Assembly (NCBI RefSeq): GCF_003086295.3
Contig: NC_092045.1
Coordinates: 88,116,693 to 88,180,692 of the forward strand
Source: Arachis hypogaea
Taxonomy: Eukaryota > Streptophyta > Magnoliopsida > Fabales > Fabaceae
Direction of reading: 5' to 3'
DNA length: 64,000 nt
This document shows positions 12,430 to 22,920 of this stretch, in pieces. Numbering within the stretch: the stretch's first letter is position 1; each line of letters begins with the position of its first letter. The notes below the pieces were generated by a model that did not search any database, was not told the DNA's origin, and saw only the letters and a program-made list of their open reading frames with translations. Both the position numbers and the translations under genes were made by a program.

Positions 12430-13659
12430 ACCCCCATAATCAACTACCTCAAAACAGGAACGCTCCCCGCAGAAGAAAAGGAGGCAAAGAGATTAAAAAG
12501 GGAGGCACAATACTACACCATCATAAACAACATCCTGTACAAAAGAGGAATCTCAACACCTTTACTAAAATGCGTGCCGAACTCCAACACAAGGGAAGTG
12601 CTAGAAGAAATACACGGTGGCATCTGTGGCAATCATCTCGGAGCACGAGCTCTCGCCAAAAAAGTACTCCGGGCGGAATTTTATTGGCCAACTCTACAGA
12701 AAGAAGCTACAGAATTTGTAAAGACATGTCCACCATGTCAGAAACATGCCAACTTTCACATCGCCCCGCTAGAAGAGCTCATTAGCGTGACTTCGCCTTG
12801 GCCATTTACAAAATGGGGACTCGATCTTCTCGGCCCCTTCCCACAGGGATCAGGACAAGTTAAATTCCTCATAGTAGGGGTAGATTACTTTACAAAGTGG
12901 ATCGAGGCAGAACCCCTAGCCAATGCCACCGCTCAGAGAAGCCGGAAATTCTTATATAGAAATATTGTCACAAGGTTCGGGGTTCCATATTGAATAACCA
13001 CAGACAATGGCACTCAATTCACAGATGCAGGCTTCAGAAAACTAGTGGCTGACTTGAATATAAAGCACCAGTACACCTCCGTTGAACATCCGCAAGCCAA
13101 TGGACAGGCTGAAGCTGCTAACAAAGTCATATTGGCCGGATTAAAACGGAGATTACAAGACGCAAAGGGAGCCTGGGCGGAGGAGCTTCCACAAGTCCTA
13201 TGGGCATATCGAACAACGCCACATTCCACCACGAAGGAATCCCCCTTCCGATTAGCATACGGAGTAGAGGCAATGATTCCAGTAGAGATTGAGGAAGGGT
13301 CGCCTAGAGTAGTTCACTACAATGAGGGAGCAAACTCTCAACTTCAGAGAGAAGAGCTCGACTTGTTACCCGAAATCCAAGAAAAAGCTCGGATCCGGGA
13401 AGAAGCTCTAAAGCGCCGAATGGCTTCCAGATATAATCAAAGGGTAGTGCTGAAAAGTTTTGCAGAGAATGATCTCATCCTAATCCGAAATGATATTGGA
13501 ACAACTTGACCAAGAGAAGGAAAGATGGCAGCAAACTGGAAAGGACCCTACCGAGTCATAAAAGTACTTGGAAAAGGCTACTACAGACTGTCTGAACTCG
13601 ATGGACGAGAGCTTCCTAGGTCATGGCACGCCTGCAACCTAAGAAGGTACTACAGTTAG
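12430..13659 (+). pseudogene. Integrase of element B, broken
   Basis: Integrase inserts the DNA copy into the genome. The N-terminal zinc-binding part has H in EEIHGGICGNH and CPPCQKH. The catalytic core has Asp in WGLDLLGP, Asp in TDNGTQF and Glu in NGQAEAANK, so the DDE triad is present. The C-terminal region ends WKGPYRVI...GRELPRSWHACNLRRYY and a stop at 13657-13659. Two internal TGA stops (12991-12993 and 13507-13509) break the frame. No chromodomain is seen. Confidence 0.88.
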
Positions 13660-14826
13660 AAAAGACAAAAGATCTCATCATTTGATGCACTCTTTTTCCT
13701 GAAAAAGGTTTTTTAATAAGGCACCATGTTGAGATCTAGGTCATGCCCGACTTAAAGGGATAAGAAAATCCCCGCATGTATATATTTGCATTTTTCCCTT
13801 TGAATAAAGTCTATTTAGATATTCTACAAAGAATCCAAGACGCATTAATCTGAAGTATTCATCGTCCGATTATAAAGCGACAGGTCGGCAGAAAGTGAAA
13901 AACAATTTCACTGCACGACCACGATAAAGATAAATCATCTGATAAAGGTGAAAACGTGATTCACCCAAAGGATGATCTAAAGATGCCAACCACTGTCTAC
14001 AAATTGGCAAAGATGAACACAGAGTAATGTAAGAAGTTATCGAAAGTGATCTAAAAAAGAACCTGACGAGGTCTTACGGATCTCTAAAATAATAACTTAA
14101 GGACTGGTCAAGCGAACCAAGTCAACCCAAGTTATAAGTAAACCCTGGAAAGAGGTCTGGCCAACCCTATTAAAGAAGATTACTTTAACTTAGAAGGGCC
14201 TGACATAACAAAGTCAGCCTAAAAACAAAAATTTATACAAGTAGTCCCTGAAAGAGATCTGACAAAGATCCAAGAAATAACTTAAAGGAGACCGACATAA
14301 CCAAGTCGGACTCCTACCACTAAAAAGTTATACAAGTAGTCCCTGAAAGAGATCTGACAAGGATCCAAGAAAGAGGACTACAAAAATAACTTAAACGAGA
14401 CCGACATAACCAAGTCGAACTCCTGCCACTAAAAAGTTATCAAAGTAATCCTTGAAAGAGACCTGACAAAGGTCCTAGAAAGAGGATTACAGAAATAACT
14501 GAAAGGGGGACCAACGCAAAAGAACCACCAAGAAACAAGTTGGACCCATAAGTCACAACCTCAAGAGGATCCAAGCTACAAAATAAAGCAATCCGAGGAG
14601 GTCGAGATGCAAGATTTCAAACATCAGTAGAAAACTGAAAAGTTATCTCTATTACTCCACAAAAATTATAAGGCTCCGGAACAGCGGCCATCAATACCTG
14701 CTAAAGATAGCGAGCTACTTTTTGTTTTTCAAAATAAAACAAAGCAACTAGAAACCGTCAACAAAACAAACAAAAGTCTTAAAAAGCCCACAAGCCGGGC
14801 CAACTACATAAATATTTAGAAAGGGA
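13660..14826 (+). other. Spacer between pol and antisense ORF of element B
   Basis: No sense gene. The left part is featureless; the right part carries a tandem repeat listed separately. Confidence 0.6.
14090..14540 (+). repeat. Tandem repeat, about 109-bp unit, four decayed copies
   Basis: The string CCGACATAACCAAGTCG or a close variant recurs near 14200, 14291, 14400 and 14510. Each copy is followed by a conserved stretch with AAAAAGTTAT, AAGTAGTCCCTGAAAGAG and a GATCCAAGAAAGAG-like end. Spacing is 92, 109 and 110 bp. Confidence 0.75.
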
Positions 14827-16734
14827 TCAGCAAGCATCAGGAGCCTTCTGGGCATCATCAGGACAAGAAGAATGAGGACGAGTCTGAATAGGCACGGCAT
14901 CTATAGTTCCATCCTCCCGGTTCAGAACTTGGCAATCCGAATCAGGTGCAACCGAAAGAATAGAAGAAGTCGACACTTTGGCAGAGGACACAGGAGGAGG
15001 ATCAGCATCATCATCACCATCATCTTCAAGAACAATCTTGCCATCCCTGACAACATTGTCCAGGCTGAAAGGGGTGAGATCGGCCTCGGGGGCAATGACC
15101 CGAACTTGCTCCTTCAAGTTCTCGTAAGCAGCAGTCACACTACCCACGAGATGACCTTGGAGCTTAGAATAATCCTCCCGAGCATTGTTCAACTCCTCCC
15201 TCAGGCGCATCACCTCCCGATAAGTCATAACGTAACTCTCCTTATGCATCAGGGCTGTGTCCTTGGCCAACCTCAAAGAAGCCGCCAGCGAAAGAGAACT
15301 CGCCTTCTCATTTTCTAGATCCTTCTCTAACTTGGTCACCTTTAATTCGAGCTCCTCCTTCAGCCCCTTCATCTGGTCAAACTCCTGCTTTGCCTCCTCC
15401 ATAAATGCCTTGGTGGCATGAAGAGGGAGACTTTGAGCAGTCTGGTGTATAGCGGCCGCCATAAACGCCATCTGCACGTGATTCCGAGCCATAAATTCCA
15501 AATGATGGAGGATGGACACATCATCCATTGAGAGGGTACCATAGGGCCCAATTTGTTGATCTATGAACTCGATAGCATTGAAGTCAGGGGCATTGAGGTC
15601 AAATGGCTCAACCGTCTTTTGCTTCTTACTTGGAGGGGCAACAGATGGAACGGCAGAAGTAGGGTCAGGATCCACCAAGCGGGCCCGAGGTGTCGGAATC
15701 ACTTTCTTCACCTTGGGGGAACTCGGCACTGCTGGTTTCTCACGCACTTGAGAGGACCCCTCCCCAGCCGCCTTGGCGGCAACATTCCTGGCAACAGTCG
15801 CCCTCTGCGCCCTCTTAAAAGCTTTCATAGATTCATTATTCTTCATTGCCTCTGCAAATAAAACAGAAGTCAAGCTACAAATCGAACAAGTCAGAAATAC
15901 AGCTACAAGTAACATAAACAAACAGCAAAGAAAACACAAGATACCCAGTTCAGTTCGAAGAAGAGAAGGATTGGTTAGAAATTTCTTTGTATCAAGATGG
16001 GGAGGTTGACCCCAGCGTTCTTCCAAAATAGTCACAAAGGCTCGCTCCGCCTCGTCCAACATGTCCCAAGAATACCTGGAGACCCTCACATCTTTTTTCC
16101 ATTCCAGAGGAAAGGCAGGCTCATCATTTTCATCCAGAAAAAAGGGCCGAGTTCCTTTAACAGCTTGGACCTTGAAAAAATAATTTTTAAAGTCGCGGAA
16201 TGACTCGTCAAACATGAAAAAAACCTTCTTTCCCTGGGTGGAACGAAAAGAGACCCAAGCTGCCTTCTTTTTCACCACTCCAGGCTTAGTCAAGACAAAC
16301 AAGTAGAAGAAGAGAGATTGGGAAGCAGGAATACCAAAGCCATTGCACAACAATTGGAAAACTTTTATGAAACCCCAGGAGTTGGGGTAAAGTTGAGAAG
16401 GGGCAACATTACAAGACCATAACAGGTCGATTTCAAATTGAGTAAAAGGAAGGGTGATACCCAGCTGACCAAAGAAAAAATCATAAGCATAAAAGAAAGG
16501 GCGACCATCAACTACCCAAGTTGAAAAACAGACTCTCTCATCAGAAGAAGGAGGGACAAGTTCATAGTTCTTCTCATCACCAGAATTGCTATAGACACTA
16601 TGAAACTACCTAAGCTGAGCACAAAACTCAGAATCAGCCAGCGAGACACACAAGAGAACCATGGAGTCCACCCAATCGGCCATACCCGCAGGAACCTGGG
16701 AAGGCATCTCTACAACGTTATTTCGGGAAGACAT
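14827..16734 (-). pseudogene. Antisense ORF of element B (putative gypsy-type transposon / Transposase_28-like)
   Basis: Antisense genes at this position are known in Tat-lineage elements; their function is unclear. The proposed ATG is at 16734-16732 (MSSRNNVV). The N-terminal domain (LPFTQFEIDLL, PSQLYPNSWGFI, ASQSLFFYLFVLTK, AWVSFRSTQGKKVFF, FPLEWKK) matches my memory of the 'putative gypsy type transposon' Pfam domain. An Ala/Pro/Lys linker with a basic PSKKQK run follows, then a long Glu/Lys/Leu coiled coil (about 15150-15450) and an acidic tail. One in-frame TAG lies at 16608-16606; otherwise the frame is open for over 500 codons. A 93-bp segment (15944-15852) encoding hydrophobic residues has GT...AG ends and reads as an intron whose length is a multiple of three. 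Confidence 0.75.
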
Positions 16735-17786
16735 GAGGTCAACTAAATCCTACAAAAAGAAAAGAAGAGTGGATTACTTAAAAACATCTCGGACATGGGT
16801 CAAAACATCTCGACGGATGGATAAACCAAAAAGGGAAAAATCCCAAGACTCAAGAGAAAAAGTCTTGGAGCATCCCTTGGAGGCAGTAAACAAGAAGGGT
16901 CTTCAAAATCATTTCTACAGTCTACATCTCGGCACTCATCAAAATAAAATCCAGAAAAGAAAACAAAGGAAGCAAAAAACGCAAAAGGTTCACCCTTCTA
17001 CAGTTTATCAGGAAAAGCATTGCTCCTACAATTTACTAGCACTACTGCTACAGTTTATCAGAACACCAAAAGGCCAAACGAAAAAACAGCAAAGGCGCAA
17101 ACTTTTCAAAATCAAGCAAAAATCATCAGCCAAGGCACAAACAGAAATGGCGGCAACATGCAAAAGAAAAAGATTCAAGCAACAAAGAAAAAGGAACACA
17201 CCAAAAATGAAGAAAATTCCAGAGCATGCAACGAAGTCAAGCACGATAAAAACAGAAAAATCCAAACTTTCTCCAAAAAGAAGATCAAAAGGAAAACTTC
17301 ATCGCAAAAGCCAAAAACAAAATGCGAAATGAGACTAACCAGGAGACGAAAGAAGCTTCGAGGAAGAGTGGAAGCGCAGAGAAAAAGGCTGCCCAGAAGA
17401 ACGCCAAGCGACACCACAAACACAAGAAAGTAGAGGCGCAAGCGAAAGACAGAGAGCAGATGAGAGAAACAGAAAAACGAGAGAGTAAAGGGAGAAGTTA
17501 CGCAAGAAGAAATGAAGAAGAGAAACCGTTTTTTTGTCGCAAAAATTCAAAATAAAAGCCAAGAGAAAATGAAAGGCAATTAATGCCAATTAAATGCGGA
17601 TATCAAAACTGCTTGTGTTCCCAAAAAAGCGCTAATACAAAGGCGCGCGCTTTTAGAAGAAAACATTCTACATTCAAAAAAAGACTTTGCAAAAAAAGGA
17701 ATCGACAAGTGCTTGAGTTCGACTTTAAGAAGGACCGAAGTCAAGGACTCGACCTCAAAAAGAAGATCGAGCTCAAGCAGGGGCAC
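16735..17786. other. Region between antisense ORF and 3' LTR of element B
   Basis: Expected to hold the promoter and 5' leader of the antisense ORF. Very A-rich on the plus strand; open frames on both strands here (for example 16661-17332 +) are Lys- or Phe-rich and look non-coding. The last bases, AAGCAGGGGCAC at 17775-17786, serve as the polypurine tract of B. Confidence 0.55.
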
Positions 17787-18325
17787 TGTTCATACCCTGG
17801 GTTGAGCTATCCGACCCGGGATGATTCGAGATAAAGTGACCAACCTCTTCAGGTCAGGCTATCCGACCTCTTCTCAAAGAGCTCGGCCAAATCGACAGGA
17901 GAGCTCAGTTAAGGGCCCAAATAGAGGAGTATGACCCGAATCCTAAGGCAACCCAAGCCTATAGGATAAAGGTGGTTCCGTCAAAGATATGCTGACCTCA
18001 GCTCAAAGATAAAGATAAGATAAGATAACTAACTTATCTTATCCAAAAAGGTCACATCTCACCACTATAAATACACTGGAGCACCCAGGTATAACTCATA
18101 CTCTGATTCTACTCAATACCTGTTTAATACCCTTGCTAACTTAAGCATCGGAGTCCCTTGCAGGTACCCCCCACCCTTCGGTGATAAAGGATCAACAGCA
18201 CTCTCAGTTCCACAAGTCGAACACACCAGCTCCAGCCGCCATTCACCTGCCGGACACGTCGGCTCCGACCAACACAGAAGATCTCGTCTGAGATTGACCT
18301 ACAGTTTCAGGTAACCCTCGGAACA
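17787..18325 (+). repeat. 3' LTR of element B
   Basis: 539 bp with no length difference from the 5' LTR. About 15 substitutions separate the two (2.8%), all but one of them transitions. TATA box CTATAAATA at 18065-18073. Confidence 0.92.
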
Positions 18326-18330
18326 GGTGT

Positions 18331-19696
18331 CAATTGCATGTTTTAAAAATATATTTCTTGCATTTTTCGAAAATTCATGCATTCATGCTGTTCTTCATGA
18401 TCTTCAAGTTGTTATTGGTAAGTCTTCTTGTTTGATCTTGATGTTTTCTTGTTTTGTGTCTTTTGTTATTTTTCATGTGCATTTTTTCATTCATGGTATC
18501 TAAGCATTAAAGATTTCTAAGTTTGGTGTCTTGCATGTTTTCTTTACATCAAATTTTTTTTCAAAAATATGTTCTTGATGTTCATCATGATCTTCAAAGT
18601 GTTCTTGGTGTTCATCTTGACATTCATAGTGTTCTTGCATGCATAATGTGTTTTGATCCAAAATTTTCATGTTTTAGGTCATTTTTATGTTTTTCTCTCT
18701 CATCATTAAAAATTCAAAATTCAAAAAAATATCTTTTCCTTTTTTCTCTCAAAATTTTGAAAATTTGAGTTGACTTAGTAAAAAAAATTCTAAAATTAGT
18801 TGTTTCTTACAAGTCAAGTCAAATTTTCAAATTTAAAAATCTTATCTTTTCAAAACTTTTTCAAAAATCAAATCTTTTTCATTTTTTTTACTAATTTTCA
18901 AAATTTATTTTTTAAATTATTTTTCAAAAATCTTTTTCTTAATTTTATCTTTATTTTCGAAAATTATGCTAACAATTAATATGATTGATTCAAAAATTTG
19001 AAATTTGTTATTTTCTTGTTAAGAAAGGTTCAATCTTTAAATTCTAGAATCATATTTTTTAGTTTCTTGTTAGTCAAGTAATTCATTTTAATTTTAAAAA
19101 TTAAATCTTTTCTAACCATATCTTTTTAATCATATCTTTTTATCTTATCTTTTATATCATATCTTTTTATCTTATCTTTTATATCATATCTTTTTCAAAA
19201 TTTTATCTTTTTACAAAAATTTGATTTTAAAATATCTTTTCTAACTTCTTATCTTCTTATCTTCTTATCTTTTCAAATTTGATTTTCAAATATTTTTCAA
19301 CTAACTATTTGAATTTTTGTTTGTTTCTTATCTTTTTCAAAACCACCTAACAACTTTTCTCTCTCTAATTTTCGAAAATACCTCCCTCTTTTTTCAAAAA
19401 TTCTTTTTAATTAATTAATTGTTTTAAATTTTAATTCTAATTTTATTTCTTATCTTAATTTTCGAAAATCATTAACTCCTTTTCAAAATTATTTTTGAAA
19501 ACTTCTGTCTCTCATCTTATTCTATTTATTTATTTATTCACTAACACTTCTCTTCATCTCAAATCTCTGCCCCTATCCTCACTTTTGTGTTTGAATTTTT
19601 CTTTCTTTATTCCCTTTCTTCTTCTACTAACAATAAGTAACCTCTTTACCGTGACATAGAGGATTTCTCTTCTTTTTCTGTTCTCTTCTCTTTCAT
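18331..19696 (+). other. Leader of element A, right of the nested insertion
   Basis: Non-coding and pyrimidine-rich, with many ATTTTCAAAA and ATCTTTT repeats; the stretch 19130-19270 is close to a short tandem repeat of TATCTTT. A copy of AAGTTTGGTGT lies at 18519-18529. Ends at the gag start codon. Confidence 0.6.
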
Positions 19697-21400
19697 ATGA
19701 GCAGGAACAAGGAAAAAGGCATTCTTGTTGAAGCTGATCCAGAACCTGAAAGGACTCTGAAGAGAAAATTAAGAGAAGCTAAATTACAACAATCCAGAGA
19801 CAACCTTGCTGAAATTTTCGAACAAGAAAAGGAGATGGTAGCCGAACCCAACAACAATAATGCAAGGAGGATGCTTGGTGATTATACTACACCTACTTTC
19901 AAGTTTGATGGAAGAAGCATCTCAGTTCCTGCTATTGGAGCAAACAATTTTGAGCTGAAACCTCAATTAGTTGCTCTAATGCAACAGAACTGCAAGTTTC
20001 ATGGACTTCCATTAGAAGATCCCTATCAGTTCTTGACTGAGTTCTTGCAGATCTGTGAGACTGTTAAGACTAATGGAGTAGATCCTAAATTCTACAAGCT
20101 CATGCTTTTCCCTTTTGCTGTAAGAGACAAAGCTAGAACATGGTTGGATTCACAACCTAAGGATAGCCTGGACTCTTGGGATAAGCTAGTCACGACCTTC
20201 TTGGCTAAATTCTTTCCTCCTCAAAAGCTGAGCAAGCTTAGAGTGGATGTTCAGACCTTCAAACAAAAAGATGGTGAATCCCTCTATGAAGCTTGGGAAA
20301 GATACAAACAGATGACCAAAAGATGTCCTTCTGACATGTTTTCAGAATGGACCATGATAGATATATTCTATTATGGTCTATCTAAGTTCTCTAAGATGTC
20401 ATTGGACCATTCTGCAGGTGGATCCATTCAACTAAAGAAAACGCCTGCAGAAGCTCAAGAACTTATTGACATGGTTGCAAATAACCAGTTCATGTACACT
20501 TCTGAGAGGAATTTCGTGAATAATGGGACGCCTCAGAGGAAGGGAATTCTTAAGATTGATGCTCTGAATGCCATATTGGCTCAGAACAAAATGTTGACTC
20601 AGCAAGTCAACATGATTTCCCAAAGTCTGAATGGATGGCAAAATGCATCCAACAGTACTAAAGAGGCATCTTCTGAAGAAGAAGCTTATGATCCTGATAA
20701 CCCTGCAATAGCAGAGGTAAATTATATGGGTGAACCTTATGGAAACACCTATAATTCATCATGGAGAAATCATCCAAATTTCTCATGGAAGGATCAACAA
20801 AATCCTCAACAAGGCTTTAATAATGGTGGAAGAAATAGGCTCAGCAATATCAAGCCTTATCCATCATCTTCTTAGCAATAGACAGAGAATTATGAACAGA
20901 GTACCTCTAACTTAGCAAATTTAGTCTCTGATCTGTCTAAGGCCACTTTAAGTTTCATGAGTGAAACAAGGTCCTCCATCAGAAATCTGGAGGCACAAGT
21001 GGGCCAACTGAGTAAGAAAATCACTGAAACTCCTCCTAGTACTCTCCCAAGAAATACTGAAGAAAATCCAAAAAGAGAGTGCAAGGCCATTGATATAATC
21101 AATATGGCCAAACCTAGAGAGGAAGGAGAGGACGTGAATCCCAATGAGGAAGACCTCATGGAACGTCTCTCAAGCAAGAAGGAGTTCCCAATTAAGGACC
21201 CAAAAGAATCTGAGGCTCATATAGATACCATAGAGATTCCATTAAACCTCCTTCTGCCATTCATGAGCTCTGAAGACTATTCTTCCTCTGAAGAGGATGA
21301 AGATGTAACTGGAGAGCAAGTTGCTCAATATCTAGGAGCTATCATGAAGCTGAATGCCAAGTTATTTGGTAATGAGACTTGGGAAGGTGAACCTCCTTTG
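19697..21400 (+). pseudogene. gag of element A, with two stops
   Basis: Structural capsid protein. The start MSRNKEKGILVEADPEPE at 19697 follows a long non-coding leader. The gag domain spans about residues 85-260: LKPQLVALMQQN, DPYQFLTEFLQICET, FPFAVRDKARTWLDSQP, WDKLVTTFLAKFFPP, LYEAWERYKQMTKRCP, the order seen in Athila-type gags. Two close TAG stops (20873-20875 and 20879-20881) interrupt it, after which the same frame stays open through RSSIRNLEAQVGQLSK and an acidic region to the protease. No classical CCHC knuckle was seen. Confidence 0.85.
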
Positions 21401-21984
21401 CTCATCAGTGAACTAGATACATGTGTTCAGCAAACCTTACCTCAAAAGAGACAAGATCCTGGCAAATTCTTAATACCCTGTACCATAGGCACCATGACCT
21501 TTGAAAAGGCTCTGTGTGACCTGGGTCAAGCATAAATCTTATGCCACTCTCTATAATAGAGAAGCTAGGGATCATTGAGGTACAGCCTACCATATTTTCA
21601 TTACAATTAGCAGACAAGTCAGTAAGACAAGCTTATGGATTGGTAGAGGACGTGTTGGTAAAGGTTGAAGGCCTTTACATCCCTGCTGATTTCATAATCT
21701 TAGACACTAGGAAGGAGGAGGATGAATGCATCATCCTTGGAAGACCTTTCCTAGCCACAGCAGGAGCAGTGATAGATGTTAACAGAGGAGAATTAGTCCT
21801 TCAATTGAATGAGGACTACCTTGTGTTTAAGGCTCAAGGATCTTCTTCTTTAACAAATGAGAGGAAGCATGAAAAGCTTCTCTCAGTACAGAGTCAAACA
21901 AAGCCCCCACAATCAAACTCTAAGTTTGGTGTTGGGAGGCCACAACCAAACTCTAAGTTTGGTGTTGGGACTATACAACATTGA
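21401..21984 (+). pseudogene. Aspartic protease of element A, one-base frameshift at the active site
   Basis: Retropepsin-like protease. KFLIPCTIGTMTFEKALCDLG precedes the active site; at about 21525 one base is missing relative to the expected reading, so the first frame ends at 21535 and the rest continues in another frame from MPLSIIEKLGI. The later parts VKVEGLYIPADFIILD, CIILGRPFLATAGAVIDV and LNEDYLVFK are well kept. The frame ends at 21982-21984 after two copies of NSKFGVG. Nothing like reverse transcriptase follows, which defines A as gag-pro only. Confidence 0.85.
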
Positions 21985-22047
21985 CCTGATCACCTGTGTG
22001 GCTCCATGAGAGCCCACTGTCAAGCTATTGACATTAAAGAAGTGCTT

Positions 22048-22065
22048 ATTGGGAGGCAACCCAAT
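22048..22065 (+). other. Hairpin ATTGGG-AGGCAA-CCCAAT
   Basis: Perfect 6-bp stem with a six-base loop, 64 bases after the protease stop of element A. Role unknown. Confidence 0.5.
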
Positions 22066-22204
22066 TTTTATTTATCTAATTTTATTTTATTGTTCTTTTA
22101 TGTTTTATTAGGTTCATGATCATGTGGAGTCACGAAAAAATATTAAAATTAAAAACAGAATCAAAAATAGCAGAAGAAAAATCACACCCTGGAGGAAGGA
22201 CTTA

Positions 22205-22415
22205 TTGGCGTTTAAACGCCAGTAAGGTGCATCTGACTGGCGTTCAACGCCAGAATAGAGCATGGATCTGGCGTTGAACGCCAGAAACAAGCAACACCCT
22301 GGCGTTCAAACGCCAGGAATGCACACTGAGGAAAGCTGGCATTCAACGCCGGAAACATGCTGCAGAGCTGGCGTTTAACGCCAAAAACAAGCACCAATCT
22401 GGCGTTAAACGCCAG
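22205..22415. repeat. Array of seven spaced 17-18 bp palindromes
   Basis: Copies of CTGGCGTTNAACGCCAG or close variants start at 22205, 22237, 22268, 22299, 22336, 22368 and 22399, at 31-37 bp spacing. Five are perfect or nearly perfect inverted repeats; the central base or bases vary. The same motif occurs in the 5' LTR at 6285-6301. Confidence 0.9.
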
Positions 22416-22875
22416 GATTGCATGCAGAGGGCATTTTACACGCCTCATTGGTGCAGGGATGTAAATCCTTGACACCTTAGGATCTGTGGACCCCACAGGA
22501 TCATCTCAGGATCTGTGGACCCCACAGGATCCCCACCTACCTCAACCCACCTTCTCTCTTATTCACCAATCACCTCCATCCATCTCCTCCCCACCCAATC
22601 CCACCCATATGACCGAAACATACACATCTCTCCCTCTCCCCCATATCTTCTTCTCCTTCTTCTATTCTTTCTTCTTTTGCTCGAGGGCGAGCAACATTCT
22701 AAGTTTGGTGTGGTAAAAGCATAACTTCTTTGCTTTTCTTGCTTTTCCATAACCATTGATGGCACCTAAGGCCAGAGAAACCTCAAAAAAAAAAAAGAAA
22801 AGAAGGAGAAGAGAAAAGAGAAGACAACAAAAACTTCCACCTCTGAGTCATGGGAGATGGAGAGATTCATCTCAA

Positions 22876-22920
22876 GGATCCATAGCTCAGTAATAGAGCA
22901 TTTGACTGCACATCAAGAGA
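22876..22920 (+). other. tRNA-Cys(GCA)-like 5' half inside element A
   Basis: GGATCCATAGCTCAGTAATA followed by GAGCATTTGACTGCACATCA closely matches the acceptor 5' strand, D arm (A box) and anticodon arm of plant tRNA-Cys as I recall it. The anticodon position reads GCA. The T arm and 3' acceptor strand are not present downstream, so this is not a tRNA gene. Confidence 0.55.

Larger units (their letters stand above)
7950..18325 (+). mobile_element. Ty3/gypsy LTR retrotransposon 'B', Tat lineage, nested in A
   Basis: Two 539-bp LTRs (7950-8488 and 17787-18325) begin TGTTC and end GAACA. The target duplication GGTGT flanks the element at 7945-7949 and 18326-18330. Order: LTR, tRNA-Asp-type primer site, gag, protease, reverse transcriptase, RNase H, an additional RNase H-like domain, integrase, a repeat-bearing spacer, an antisense ORF, LTR. 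The extra RNase H and the antisense ORF between pol and the 3' LTR are hallmarks of the Tat lineage. All sense genes are broken by stops and frameshifts. Confidence 0.92.

Noticed and set aside
14872..16203. Plus-strand ORFs (14872-15318, 15553-15861, 15773-16009, 15997-16203)
   Set aside because: Shadows of the antisense ORF of element B.
16661..17834. Lys-rich plus-strand and Phe/Leu-rich minus-strand ORFs
   Set aside because: Compositional artefacts of an A-rich plus strand; no conserved domain or start context.
22205..22415. CRISPR-like spaced repeats
   Set aside because: Eukaryotic retrotransposon context, palindromic units with short variable spacers, no cas genes.
22212..22496. Minus-strand ORF over the palindrome array
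   Set aside because: It follows from repeated GGCGTT units having no stop in that frame; composition is repeat-driven.
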